Positions 23,059 to 32,200 of a stretch of DNA of 39,751 bases are shown here, in pieces (the stretch's first letter is position 1; each line of letters starts with the position of its first letter). The position numbers and the translations under genes are program-made. The notes under the pieces were generated by a model. The model was not told where the DNA came from. It worked only from the letters and a program-made list of their open reading frames with translations, and made no database searches. Where the stretch lies: the NCBI GenBank assembly GCA_964456925.1, contig CAYWCX010000004.1:1-39751 (forward strand), written 5' to 3'. The stretch comes from JBAZKK01 sp964456925 (lineage in GTDB: Bacteria > Omnitrophota > Gorgyraeia > Gygaellales > Profunditerraquicolaceae).

Positions 23059-23337
23059 CTATTTAATCTCGATTTTCTGGCCCTCTTTGAGGGTCACTAC
23101 TGCTTTTTTGATATCAGGGGTCCTGCCGTATTGATAACGTACCCGTTTTAATTTCCCCGGTGCAATGAAGGTATTGACATTTGTCACCTTGACCTTATAA
23201 AGTTCCTCTACTGCCTTTCTAATCTGTATCTTATTGGCAACCTTGCTTACCAAAAAAAGGTATTTTCTCTGCGGTTCATACAATGCAGATTTCTCGGTCT
23301 TCAATAATGATTTTATGATGTCCTGTGACACCTTCAT
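23059..23337 (-). CDS. rplW: 50S ribosomal protein L23
   Basis: 92-residue protein at the tunnel exit that docks trigger factor and SRP. Family stretches are DIIKSLLKTEKS, YLFLVSKVANKIQIRKAVEEL and VTNVNTFIAPGKLKR. Its ATG overlaps the rplD stop by 4 bases. Confidence 0.97.
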   Translation of the reverse strand: MKVSQDIIKSLLKTEKSALYEPQRKYLFLVSKVANKIQIRKAVEELYKVKVTNVNTFIAPGKLKRVRYQYGRTPDIKKAVVTLKEGQKIEIK

Positions 23338-23984
23338 TTCTTAAGCCTCTCCACCAGATCTTTAAGTGCGTTCTTGGTGATAAGTAAATTCCTCGCTAAA
23401 ATAACTTCGTAGGCATGGGTTTTAGCGGCGAGGTTAAAATCTAAAAAGCCGATATTGCGTAAAGCCATTCTTTCTTTCTTCTCAATCTTGTCAAGCAGTA
23501 ACAAAACGGCATTATTGTTTGTCTTCTTGGGAGCAACCTTCAAGATGGAAAATATCTTTACTGCTTCCTTAGTCTTAGGGTTGTCTACCTTGAAATCTTC
23601 AAGCACCATAAGTTTGTTTTCTTTTAACTTGGCGTTGAGGCTGGATTTTAAAGCCAGCTGCTTAATCTTCTTGGGTACCTCAAAAGAAAAATCACGGGGA
23701 TGCGGCCCAAAGGTTACCCCGCCGTGCCGCCATAAAGGCGAACGGATGGAACCATGCCTGGAGCGTCCGGTGCCTTTTTGTCTCCAGGGTTTACGGCCGC
23801 CCCCGGAAACCTCGCCTCTGGTCTTGGTAGCAGCCAAGCCGTGACGGCAAGCAGCGTGAAAGGCATTCGCTACCTGATAAATCGCTGCCTGATTAATCGT
23901 ACCGTCAAAGACCCCGCTGTCCAGTTTAATACTGTCTATCTCGCGGCCTTGCAGACTATATATAGGTAAGGTAATTGTTTCCAT
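23334..23984 (-). CDS. rplD: 50S ribosomal protein L4
   Basis: 216 residues, standard length. The tunnel-lining loop is TRGEVSGGGRKPWRQKGTGR followed by RHGSIRSPLWRHGG. The globular part has KIKQLALKSSLNAKL and ARNLLITKNALKDLVERL. In E. coli L4 represses the S10 operon through a leader before rpsJ; here the tuf-rpsJ spacer is 20 bases, too short for that leader. Confidence 0.98.
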   Translation of the reverse strand: METITLPIYSLQGREIDSIKLDSGVFDGTINQAAIYQVANAFHAACRHGLAATKTRGEVSGGGRKPWRQKGTGRSRHGSIRSPLWRHGGVTFGPHPRDFSFEVPKKIKQLALKSSLNAKLKENKLMVLEDFKVDNPKTKEAVKIFSILKVAPKKTNNNAVLLLLDKIEKKERMALRNIGFLDFNLAAKTHAYEVILARNLLITKNALKDLVERLKK

Positions 23985-23994
23985 TTAATCTTTA

Positions 23995-24618
23995 TTAATC
24001 CTTCTTAAGGGGCTTTTTAATCGCCCTCTTTATTACTAAATAACTGTTGTTTGAGCCGGCAACCGCGCCTTTTACCAGTAAAATATTTTTTTCGCAATCT
24101 ATCTTGACTACCTTGAGGTTCTGGGTAGTTGTGCGATTAGCGCCCATATGCGCCGGCAGGTGATGTCCTTTCCAGACCCTCCCCGGAGTAGTGCTGGAAC
24201 CCAGCGAGCCTACGCGACGGTGTGACATCGAACCGTGAGTCTGGGGGCCACCGTGCCAGTTCCAAAGCTTCATGCCTCCCTGGAAACCTTTGCCTTTGGA
24301 GGTGCCGGTAATATCCACGAAATCACCGACCTTGAAGAGGTCTACCTTGACTTCATCCCCTATCTTGTATTCCTTGCCGGGGGCTTTTGCTACTTCCCTG
24401 ATAATTCTACGAGGTGCGATATTGAGTTTCTTAAAATACCCCTTCTGCGGTTTTTTAACTCTTTTCTCTTCGGCGGACTCAAAGCCCAATTGGATATTTT
24501 TCTCTTTAACCGCCAGCACCACGCACGGTCCTGCTTCAATGGCAGTCACGGCGACCATAGCACCGTCATCGGTAAAGATTTGGGTCATCCCGATTTTCTT
24601 ACCTAATATTCCGGTCAT
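23995..24618 (-). CDS. rplC: 50S ribosomal protein L3
   Basis: 207 residues, near the peptidyl transferase centre. Visible are GILGKKIGMTQIFTDDGAMV, the GKGFQGGMKLWNWHGG loop and SMSHRRVGSLGSSTTPGRVW followed by KGHHLPAHMG. Lies one base after rpsJ and 10 before rplD, the standard S10-operon order. Confidence 0.98.
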   Translation of the reverse strand: MTGILGKKIGMTQIFTDDGAMVAVTAIEAGPCVVLAVKEKNIQLGFESAEEKRVKKPQKGYFKKLNIAPRRIIREVAKAPGKEYKIGDEVKVDLFKVGDFVDITGTSKGKGFQGGMKLWNWHGGPQTHGSMSHRRVGSLGSSTTPGRVWKGHHLPAHMGANRTTTQNLKVVKIDCEKNILLVKGAVAGSNNSYLVIKRAIKKPLKKD

Positions 24619-24619
24619 C

Positions 24620-24919
24620 TTACCTAATCTCTACATCCACGCCCGCAGGCAGATTAAGTTTTCTTAAGGCATCTATGGTTTTTGCCGTCGGTTCATAAAT
24701 ATCAATGAGCCGTTTATGCGTGGAGAGGTCGAACTGCTCCCTGGATTTCTTGTCGATCACCGGAGAGCGTAACACCGTATAGATCTCTTTTTTCGTCGGA
24801 AGCGGCACCGGGCCGGAAATTTTGGCGCCGGTGCGCTTCGTGGTTTCGACAATCTCCTTCACCGCCTGATCCAATAGACGGTGGTCATATGCCTTAAGTT
24901 TTATACGAATCTTGCTCAT
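24620..24919 (-). CDS. rpsJ: 30S ribosomal protein S10
   Basis: 99-residue head protein that also partners NusB in antitermination. Family stretches are IRIKLKAYDHRLLDQAVKEI, GPVPLPTKKEIYTVLRSP and the loop FDLSTHKRLIDIYEPTAKT. It follows tuf after 20 bases without any visible terminator, joining the str and S10 clusters. Confidence 0.98.
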   Translation of the reverse strand: MSKIRIKLKAYDHRLLDQAVKEIVETTKRTGAKISGPVPLPTKKEIYTVLRSPVIDKKSREQFDLSTHKRLIDIYEPTAKTIDALRKLNLPAGVDVEIR

Positions 24920-24939
24920 GCTTTAACTCGCGTAAGTCA

Positions 24940-26145
24940 TTAAGCAATGACGTCGGTTACTACGCCCGCACCTACCGTATGGCCGCCCTCGCGGATGGCA
25001 AAACGGGATTCTTTCTCCAGGGCAACCGGGGTAATAAGTTCTATTTCGAGGTTGGCGTTATCGCCGGGCATAACCATCTCGACGCCTGCCGGTAACTTGG
25101 AAGTCCCGGTAACATCGGTGGTCCGGAAATAGAACTGCGGTCTATAACCGCTGAAGAACGGCGTGTGTCTTCCGCCTTCCTCTTTGGTCAAGACGTAAAC
25201 CTGGGCCTTGAATTTGGTATGCGGCGTGATAGACTTAGGTGCGGCAATAACCATACCTCGCTCTAAGCTATTCTTATCGATACCCCTCAGGAGCAGCCCG
25301 ACGTTATCGCCGGCCTGTCCTTCGTCAAGGGTCTTTCTGAACATTTCAATACCGGTAACGACGGTCTTGGTAACCTCCGGCCTAAGGCCCACGATTTCGA
25401 CTTCGTCGTTAATCTTGACCCTGCCGCGCTCGACCCTGCCGGTACCGACGGTACCTCTACCTTCGATGCTGAAAACGTCCTCTACCGCCATAAGTAACGG
25501 CTTATCGAGATCTCTTACCGGCGTAGGTATAAACTCATCCACTGCCTTCATAAGGTCAAGGATGGGTTTACAATCCGCATTATTAGGATCTCCGCCTGCC
25601 TGTAAGGCCTTTAAAGCGCTGCCCTTGATAATCGGGGTCTTATCGCCCGGATAGCCGTATTTGGTAAGCAGTTCCCTTACTTCCATTTCCACCAGGTCAA
25701 TGAGTTCTTTATCCTGAACCACATCAACCTTGTTCAAGAACACTACCATTGCCGGAACGTTAACCTGACGTGCCAAAAGAATGTGTTCACGGGTCTGAGG
25801 CATCGGACCGTCAGCTGCCGAAACCACCAGGATTGCGCCGTCCATCTGGGCTGCGCCGGTAATCATGTTCTTGATGTAATCGGCGTGACCCGGACAGTCA
25901 ATGTGTGCGTAGTGACGGTTATCAGTTTCGTATTCTACGTGCGCAACCGAAATGGTAACAACCTTGGTTTCGTCTCTTACTGTACCGCCCTTGGCGATAT
26001 CGGCATATTCTCGCGCCTTAGCCTTGCCTAACTTTGACAGCACGTAAGTAATCGCTGAAGTCAGTGCAGTCTTACCGTGGTCGATGTGACCGATAGTCCC
26101 GATATTTACGTGCGGTTTTGACCTTACAAACTTTTCTTTAGCCAT
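24940..26145 (-). CDS. tuf: elongation factor Tu with variant switch I
   Basis: GTPase delivering aminoacyl-tRNA to the ribosome, 401 residues. G1 is GHIDHGKT (19-26), G3 DCPGH, G4 NKVD and G5 SAL; catalytic His remains in DCPGH. Domains 2 and 3 look normal (GRGTVGTGRVERG, FRTTDVTG, FAIREGGHTVGAGVV). The effector loop is odd: residues 53-65 read GGTVRDETKVVTI where most bacteria have an EEKARGITI-type sequence. The Mg-coordinating threonine (T64) is kept, but the conserved Arg-Gly before it is not. I recall similar loops in planctomycete EF-Tu. The ribosome site AGGAGGAGGTG, 5 bases before the ATG, is the strongest in the window. Confidence 0.98.
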   Translation of the reverse strand: MAKEKFVRSKPHVNIGTIGHIDHGKTALTSAITYVLSKLGKAKAREYADIAKGGTVRDETKVVTISVAHVEYETDNRHYAHIDCPGHADYIKNMITGAAQMDGAILVVSAADGPMPQTREHILLARQVNVPAMVVFLNKVDVVQDKELIDLVEMEVRELLTKYGYPGDKTPIIKGSALKALQAGGDPNNADCKPILDLMKAVDEFIPTPVRDLDKPLLMAVEDVFSIEGRGTVGTGRVERGRVKINDEVEIVGLRPEVTKTVVTGIEMFRKTLDEGQAGDNVGLLLRGIDKNSLERGMVIAAPKSITPHTKFKAQVYVLTKEEGGRHTPFFSGYRPQFYFRTTDVTGTSKLPAGVEMVMPGDNANLEIELITPVALEKESRFAIREGGHTVGAGVVTDVIA

Positions 26146-26150
26146 TACTC

Positions 26151-26161
26151 CACCTCCTCCT
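26151..26161 (-). promoter_or_regulatory. very strong ribosome-binding site of tuf
   Basis: Minus-strand AGGAGGAGGTG, 5 bases before the ATG, matches the 16S anti-Shine-Dalgarno over at least 8 bases. Several neighbours (rpoB, fusA, aspC) have no recognisable site, so the contrast is marked and fits high expression of EF-Tu. Confidence 0.8.
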
Positions 26162-26179
26162 ATTGTTTAGCATTTAAAT

Positions 26180-28312
26180 TTATACGATTCTCCTCTGGGT
26201 TGCCGCTATGGAACCGCTGGTAATCTTCTCTGCTATATGTGAAGGCACCTCGGCGTAATACGAGGGCTCCATTGTATAGGATGCGCGGCCTTGCGTCAAG
26301 GAACGCGATATCGTGGCGTAATTGAATATCTCGGCCAGGGGCACATGCGCCCTGATAATCCTTAAGGCTAGCCGGTTCGTCAAAGACACAATCTTGGCGC
26401 GCCTGGAATTTAAATCGCCTATTACAACACCCATGTATTCTTCCGGAACAACAATCTCAATATCCATAATCGGTTCCAGGAGTACCGGATGTCCTTTCTT
26501 CGCTCCATCGCTAAAGGCCATGGCTGCTGCCATCTTAAAGGCCAACTCTGAGGAATCTACCTCATGATAGGAGCCGTCTACTAAGATAACTTCTACATCT
26601 GTAACCGGATAACCCGCCAATACGCCGGTCTTGGCAGCATCAAAAACCCCTTCCTTGACCGACGGGATGAATTCCCGCGGTATTGCGCCGCCCTTAATCT
26701 TATCCTCAAAGGTAATGCCCTTGCCCGGCGTCTCCTGCGGTCTCATTTCCACTACTACATGGCCGTATTGCCCGCGGCCGCCGCTTTGCTGAATAAACTT
26801 ACCAGTAGAGATAACCTTCCTGGTAATGGTCTCGCGGTAAGCTACCTGCGGTAAGCCAAACTGGGCTTCAACATTGAACTCCCGCAGGATCCGGTCGACA
26901 ATGATATCAAGATGCAACTGCCCCATGCCCGCAATAATGGTCTGTCCGGTCTCATTGTTATAGGTTACCCTAAAAGATGGGTCCTCTTCCGCTAATTTAT
27001 GCAAGGCGACACCCAGTTTTTCTTGGTCCTGCTTGGTCCGCGGCTCAATAGCCTGCTGGATTACCGGTTCGGGGAAACGCATTGCCTCGATTAAAATAGG
27101 GTTCTTTTCGTTGCAAAGCGTATCGCCGGTCTTGGTTTCTTTTAAGCCCACGACTGCGGCAATGTCGCCGGTAACAACCTCCTCAATGATCTCTTGATAA
27201 TTAGCGTGCATGCGCACCAATTTAGTCACGCGTTCCCGCGTCCTTTTATTAACGTTATAAATATAAGAACCGGTTTTGAGGGTGCCGCAATATACCCGGA
27301 TATAATTAATCCTGCCTACATAAGGGTCGGTGGCAACCTTAAAACAGAGACCGCAGAATGGCGCCTCATCGGAAATGGCGATTTCTTCAAACTGTTCTGT
27401 CTCGGGATTAATGCCTTTAATGGGCGGCAAATCCGAAGGGGAAGGAAGATAGTCGCAGATAGCGTCCAGCAGGGGCTGGATACCTTTATTACGGAAAGAC
27501 GAACCGCAGAGTACCGGTATAAATTTGTTGGCAATCACGGCCTTGCGGATAGCGTCTTTTATCTCCTTGACTGAAACGTCGCGGCCGTGCACAAATGTAT
27601 CCATAATTTTATCGTCGGCTTCGGAAAGCTTCTCCAGCAAAAGCTGGTGGTATTTTTCTACTTCTTGAGCCATCTCCTGCGGGACGTCCAGCACTTCGAA
27701 CTCTTTACCGCTGTCATCCTTATAAACGATTAAGCGGCGCTCTATTAAATCTATCATACCTTTGAAATCACTATCCTGGCCGTAGGGCAGCTGGATTGCG
27801 GCGGCATTAGCACCTAATCTCTGGTGGATCTGTTGGACGGTTGCCAGAAAATTGCTTCCGGTACGGTCCATCTTGTTTACAAAAGCGATGCGCGGCACTG
27901 CATAACGGTCGGCCTGGCGCCAGACGGTCTCGGACTGCGGCTCTACCCCGCCTACGCCGCAGAAGACCACTACCGCGCCATCCAACACCTTAAGGGAGCG
28001 TTCTACCTCAACGGTAAAATCCACATGACCGGGGGTATCGATAATGTTGACAGTAAAATCTCTCCAGATGCAGGTTGTACAGGCAGCGGTGATAGTAATA
28101 CCCCTCTCTTGCTCCTGAACCATCCAGTCCATGGTGGCAGTACCCTCGTCTACCTCGCCGAGCTTGTAGGTCTTTCCGGTGTAGAAAAGGATGCGCTCGG
28201 TAGTGGTAGTCTTTCCGGCATCGATGTGTGCGATTATGCCAATATTCCTTAATTTTTCTAACGACGTCTTTCTCATATTTTGCGTTTCATCTAAGACAGA
28301 TTTTGCTCTCAT
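26180..28312 (-). CDS. fusA: elongation factor G
   Basis: Translocase GTPase, 710 residues with the five-domain layout. G1 is AHIDAGKTTT (28-37), switch I includes EQERGITIT, G3 is DTPGH (92-96) and G4 NKMD. Domain IV has a QSGGRGQYGHVVVE stretch and the C-terminus has EPIMDIEIVVPEEYMG. Two starts are possible: the ATG at 28312, or the ATG at 28276 (MRKTSLEKLRNIGI), closer to the usual N-terminus. Neither has a clear ribosome site. The gene follows rpsG after 33 bases. The protein is the canonical translation factor rather than a TetM-like paralogue. Confidence 0.97.
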   Translation of the reverse strand: MRAKSVLDETQNMRKTSLEKLRNIGIIAHIDAGKTTTTERILFYTGKTYKLGEVDEGTATMDWMVQEQERGITITAACTTCIWRDFTVNIIDTPGHVDFTVEVERSLKVLDGAVVVFCGVGGVEPQSETVWRQADRYAVPRIAFVNKMDRTGSNFLATVQQIHQRLGANAAAIQLPYGQDSDFKGMIDLIERRLIVYKDDSGKEFEVLDVPQEMAQEVEKYHQLLLEKLSEADDKIMDTFVHGRDVSVKEIKDAIRKAVIANKFIPVLCGSSFRNKGIQPLLDAICDYLPSPSDLPPIKGINPETEQFEEIAISDEAPFCGLCFKVATDPYVGRINYIRVYCGTLKTGSYIYNVNKRTRERVTKLVRMHANYQEIIEEVVTGDIAAVVGLKETKTGDTLCNEKNPILIEAMRFPEPVIQQAIEPRTKQDQEKLGVALHKLAEEDPSFRVTYNNETGQTIIAGMGQLHLDIIVDRILREFNVEAQFGLPQVAYRETITRKVISTGKFIQQSGGRGQYGHVVVEMRPQETPGKGITFEDKIKGGAIPREFIPSVKEGVFDAAKTGVLAGYPVTDVEVILVDGSYHEVDSSELAFKMAAAMAFSDGAKKGHPVLLEPIMDIEIVVPEEYMGVVIGDLNSRRAKIVSLTNRLALRIIRAHVPLAEIFNYATISRSLTQGRASYTMEPSYYAEVPSHIAEKITSGSIAATQRRIV

Positions 28313-28345
28313 TGTGCGCTATTAGACATTCATAAGCGTAAACCT

Positions 28346-28816
28346 CTACCATCTGAAATGCGCAAAGGCCTTGTTGGCCTCAGCCATCTTGTGGGTATCA
28401 TCCCTCTTCTTGATCGCTGCCCCTTCGCCTTTATAGGCATCGATAATCTCTTCGGCAAGCTTTTCCTTCATCGGCCGGCCTTTTTTGGTCTTGGCAAAAT
28501 CCCGGATCCAGCGCAGTGCAATCGAAACGCCACGCTTCTGCCTGACCTCGATGGGAACTTGGTAGGTAGCGCCTCCGACGCGGCGCGGCTTAACCTCCAG
28601 GCGTGGGCGCACATTATCCAAGGCCTTGTTAAAGACCTTGATGGCGTCCGGCTCATTGAGCTTCTGTTTTACGATTTCGAATGCGCCATAGACGATTTTT
28701 TCGGCCAGGGACTTCTTGCCTTTAGTCATAACCATGTTGACGAACTTGGATACGACCTTGCTGTTAAATTTCGGGTCCGCTAAAATTTCTCTTGCTGGTG
28801 CCTTTCTTCTTCTCAT
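28346..28816 (-). CDS. rpsG: 30S ribosomal protein S7
   Basis: 156 residues, primary organiser of the 30S head. Family stretches are MRRRKAPAREILADPKFNS, MVMTKGKKSLAEKIVYGA, the GGATYQVPIEV loop and the RWIRDFAKTKKGRPMKEKLA helix. It lies 16 bases after rpsL in the classic str order. Confidence 0.98.
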   Translation of the reverse strand: MRRRKAPAREILADPKFNSKVVSKFVNMVMTKGKKSLAEKIVYGAFEIVKQKLNEPDAIKVFNKALDNVRPRLEVKPRRVGGATYQVPIEVRQKRGVSIALRWIRDFAKTKKGRPMKEKLAEEIIDAYKGEGAAIKKRDDTHKMAEANKAFAHFRW

Positions 28817-28832
28817 AACTGTCTATCCGCTC

Positions 28833-29210
28833 CTACTGTTGCTTCGCTCTCTTCGCCCCGTATTTGGAACGGGACTTCTTGCGTTGATTTACGCCGGCAG
28901 TATCGAGTGTCCCTCTTACGATATGATAACGTACGCCCGGAAGGTCCTTGACGCGGCCGCCTCTTACCAAAACAATGGAGTGCTCCTGGAGATTATGGCC
29001 TTCTCCGGGTATATAGGAAGTAACCTCAATCCCGGTGGTCAACCTTACCCTGGAGACCTTACGAAGCGCGGAGTTGGGCTTCTTCGGAGTCATCGTGCGC
29101 ACCTGAAGACAAACTCCCCTCCTTTGAGGACATCTCTTCAGGGCCGGGGATTTGGACTTTTTTCTCTTTAGTCTCCTGCCTGTCCTGATAAGTTGAGAAA
29201 TAGTTGGCAT
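28833..29210 (-). CDS. rpsL: 30S ribosomal protein S12
   Basis: 125-residue decoding-centre protein. Visible are MPTISQLIRTGR, TPKKPNSALRKV (from 41) and GGRVKDLPGVRYHIVRG. The lysines where streptomycin-resistance changes occur in other bacteria (K43/K44 and K88) are in the sensitive form, as is the adjacent modifiable aspartate D89. Lies 4 bases after rpoC. Confidence 0.98.
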   Translation of the reverse strand: MPTISQLIRTGRRLKRKKSKSPALKRCPQRRGVCLQVRTMTPKKPNSALRKVSRVRLTTGIEVTSYIPGEGHNLQEHSIVLVRGGRVKDLPGVRYHIVRGTLDTAGVNQRKKSRSKYGAKRAKQQ

Positions 29211-29214
29211 AGGT

Positions 29215-32200
29215 TTAGGATTTTGACCTTTCTTCTGTAGTCTCGCCTTGCGGGGCTTTGGCCTCTTCGACAGACTTGACTATCTCAATCTCGCGGTGGG
29301 TGTGGAAACCCGTTCCTGCCGGAATGAGATGTCCTACGATAACGTTCTCTTTCAATCCGAATAATTCATCGTTCTTGCCTGCGGCTGCGGCATCGGTAAG
29401 TACGCGCGTGGTCTCCTGAAAACTGGCAGCGGAAATAAAACTTTCGGTGGTAAGCGAGGCCTTGGTAATACCCAATAATAAGGGCGTTGCTACTGCGGGC
29501 TTGCCGCCCTTCTTGATTACGCGGCTGTTTTCCTTCTGGAAGGTCCATTTGTCAATATGCTCGGAAGTCAGGAACTCCGTATCTCCGGGGTCCTCGATTT
29601 TAATCTTCTTAAGCATCTGCCTGATGATTAACTCGATATGCTTGTCGTTGATATGCACGCCTTGCAGGCGATAAACCTCCTGGACTTCGTTAACCAAATA
29701 TTCCTGCAACACCTTGTCACCGCAGACACGCAGGATATCCTGCAAGACCACCGGACCGTCGGTAAGTTGCTGGCCGGCGTCTACCTTATCCCCTTTATAG
29801 ACATTGGGGTGTTTGCCGTGCGGTATCACGTATTCTTTCTGCATCCCGGTAGGCGACCTCACTATAATTACGCGCTGGCCTTTCTTGGTCTCGCCAAACT
29901 CTACGAAGCCGTCAATTTCGCTGATTACCGCGGGATCCTTGGGCCTTCTGGCTTCGAATAATTCCGCCACTCTCGGCAGACCACCGGTAATATCCCTTGT
30001 TTTTACTACCACGCGGGGGATTTTCGCCAATAAATCGCCGCCGTCAACCCTCTGGTTGTCTTTAACCAGGATGTGCGAGCCGGTCGCCAGGGGATATATG
30101 CCCATAACCTCTTTTTTCTCATTAAGGATAATGATCTGGGGATGATATTCCTGCTTGTGCTCTACAATCACGCGCTCGGTAATCTTGGTGACCGGATTTA
30201 ACTCCTCGTTTACGGTAACGTCGTCAATGAGGTCTTCGAATTTAACCTGCCCGCCGACTTCGGTAAGGATGGGGAAGGTATAGGGATCCCATCGCACAAA
30301 AGAAACGCCCTTTACCACGTCATCCCCGTCGGCAATGCTGATAAAGGCGCCCTGGGGTACCGGATAACGCTCCAGCTCCCTGCCCTGCTTGTCGTTAATG
30401 CTGACGGAGCCGTTACGGTTCAAAACAATAAATTCCTTATTCTTGGGCACAATCCTTAAACTGTGGTATTTTACCGTGCCTTTATTCTTGGATTTGAGGA
30501 ATGACTGGGCTACGGTCCTGGAAGCCGTCCCTCCGATATGAAAGGTCCTCATGGTTAACTGCGTGCCGGGTTCGCCGATACTCTGGGCGGCAATAACGCC
30601 TACTGCCTCGCCGGTCTCGACAAGCCTGCCGGTAGCAAGGTTCCTGCCGTAGCATTTAGTGCAAACGCCCCTTTCGGATTCGCAGGTGAGGACGCTGCGG
30701 ATACGGATTTTCTCAATCCCGAGCTTCTCAATCATCTCCGCCTTCTCTTCGGTAATCTCGGCGCCCTGCTCCACGATAACCTCATCGCTGATAATATCCA
30801 CGATATTATCCAGGGCTACCCTGCCGACGATACGGTCTTTAAGGTTTACCACTACTTCATCGCCTTCGATGATGGCGGAAACCGTGATACCGTTAAGCGT
30901 CCCGCAGTCCTCTTCCGTAACGATAACTTCCTGGGCAACGTCAACCAGCCTGCGGGTAAGATACCCGGCATCCGCGGTCTTCAGCGCGGTATCAGCCAGG
31001 CCCTTGCGCGCGCCGTGAGTAGAAATAAAATATTCCAGAACCGTTAAACCTTCACGAAAATTCGCGGTAATGGGGCTTTCGATAATTTCGCCGGAGGGCT
31101 TAGCCATTAAACCACGCATCCCTGCCAGCTGCCTTACCTGTAACCGCGAACCCCGAGCCCCCGAATCCACCATCATAAAGATAGGGTTAAAAGACTCCAT
31201 CTCTTTGAAAAGCAGGTCGGAAACGCGGTCGGTGGCATGGGTCCAGACGTCAATAACCTTATTATAGCGTTCCCTGTCGGTAATAATCCCTTTGTGGTAC
31301 TGTTCTTCGACTTTGGCAACCTCGAGTTTTGCCTCTTTCAAAATCCCTTCCTTGGCCTCGGGGATAGTCATATCGTCAATGCCGATGGATATGCCGCCCA
31401 GGGTAGCGTATTCGAACCCTAATCTCTTAATATCGTCGAGTAACTGGATGGTACGCTGGTGACCGAAACGCTTGTAGCATTCGGTAATGATGGCGCCCAT
31501 GTTCTTCTTGTTTATTTCCTTATTTACGAACCCGAACTCCGGGGGTAAGACCTGGTTGAAGATTACACGGCCGATGGTAGTCTCAATAATACGTTTCTCA
31601 TTGGAGAACTTGCTCTCACCTAAATCAAAGGTATTGCTGACGCGCACCTTAACCCTGGCATGCAGCTCGGCTTCCCTGTCGCCGTAAGCCACCAGCACTT
31701 CTTCGGGGCTGGCGAATATCCTGCCTTCGCCTTTGGCGCCGGGTTTTTCCTTAGTAAGATACGCAGTTCCCAGGATGATATCCTGGGTGGGATTAAGTAT
31801 GGGCCTGCCGTCGGCAGGAGAAAATATGTTATTGATTGAAAGCATGAGGATCTTTGCTTCCAACTGCGACTCCAATGATAAGGGCACATGCACCGCCATC
31901 TGGTCGCCGTCAAAATCCGCATTAAAGGCAGTGCAGACTAAGGGGTGAATCTTGATGGAGCGGCCTTCGATTAAAACCGGCTGAAATGCCTGGATGCTCA
32001 AACGGTGCAAGGTAGGGGCGCGGTTTAAAAGTACAGGGTGGTCTTTGATTACCTCGTCAAGGATATCCCAGACCTCAATCTTGCCGTGCTCTACCATCCT
32101 GCGCGCGCCTTTAACGGTGTGCACAAAGCCTTTTTCTCTCAGTTTCTTGATGATGAAGGGTTCGAATAACTCCAGGGCCATCTGTTTCGGCAGGCCGCAC

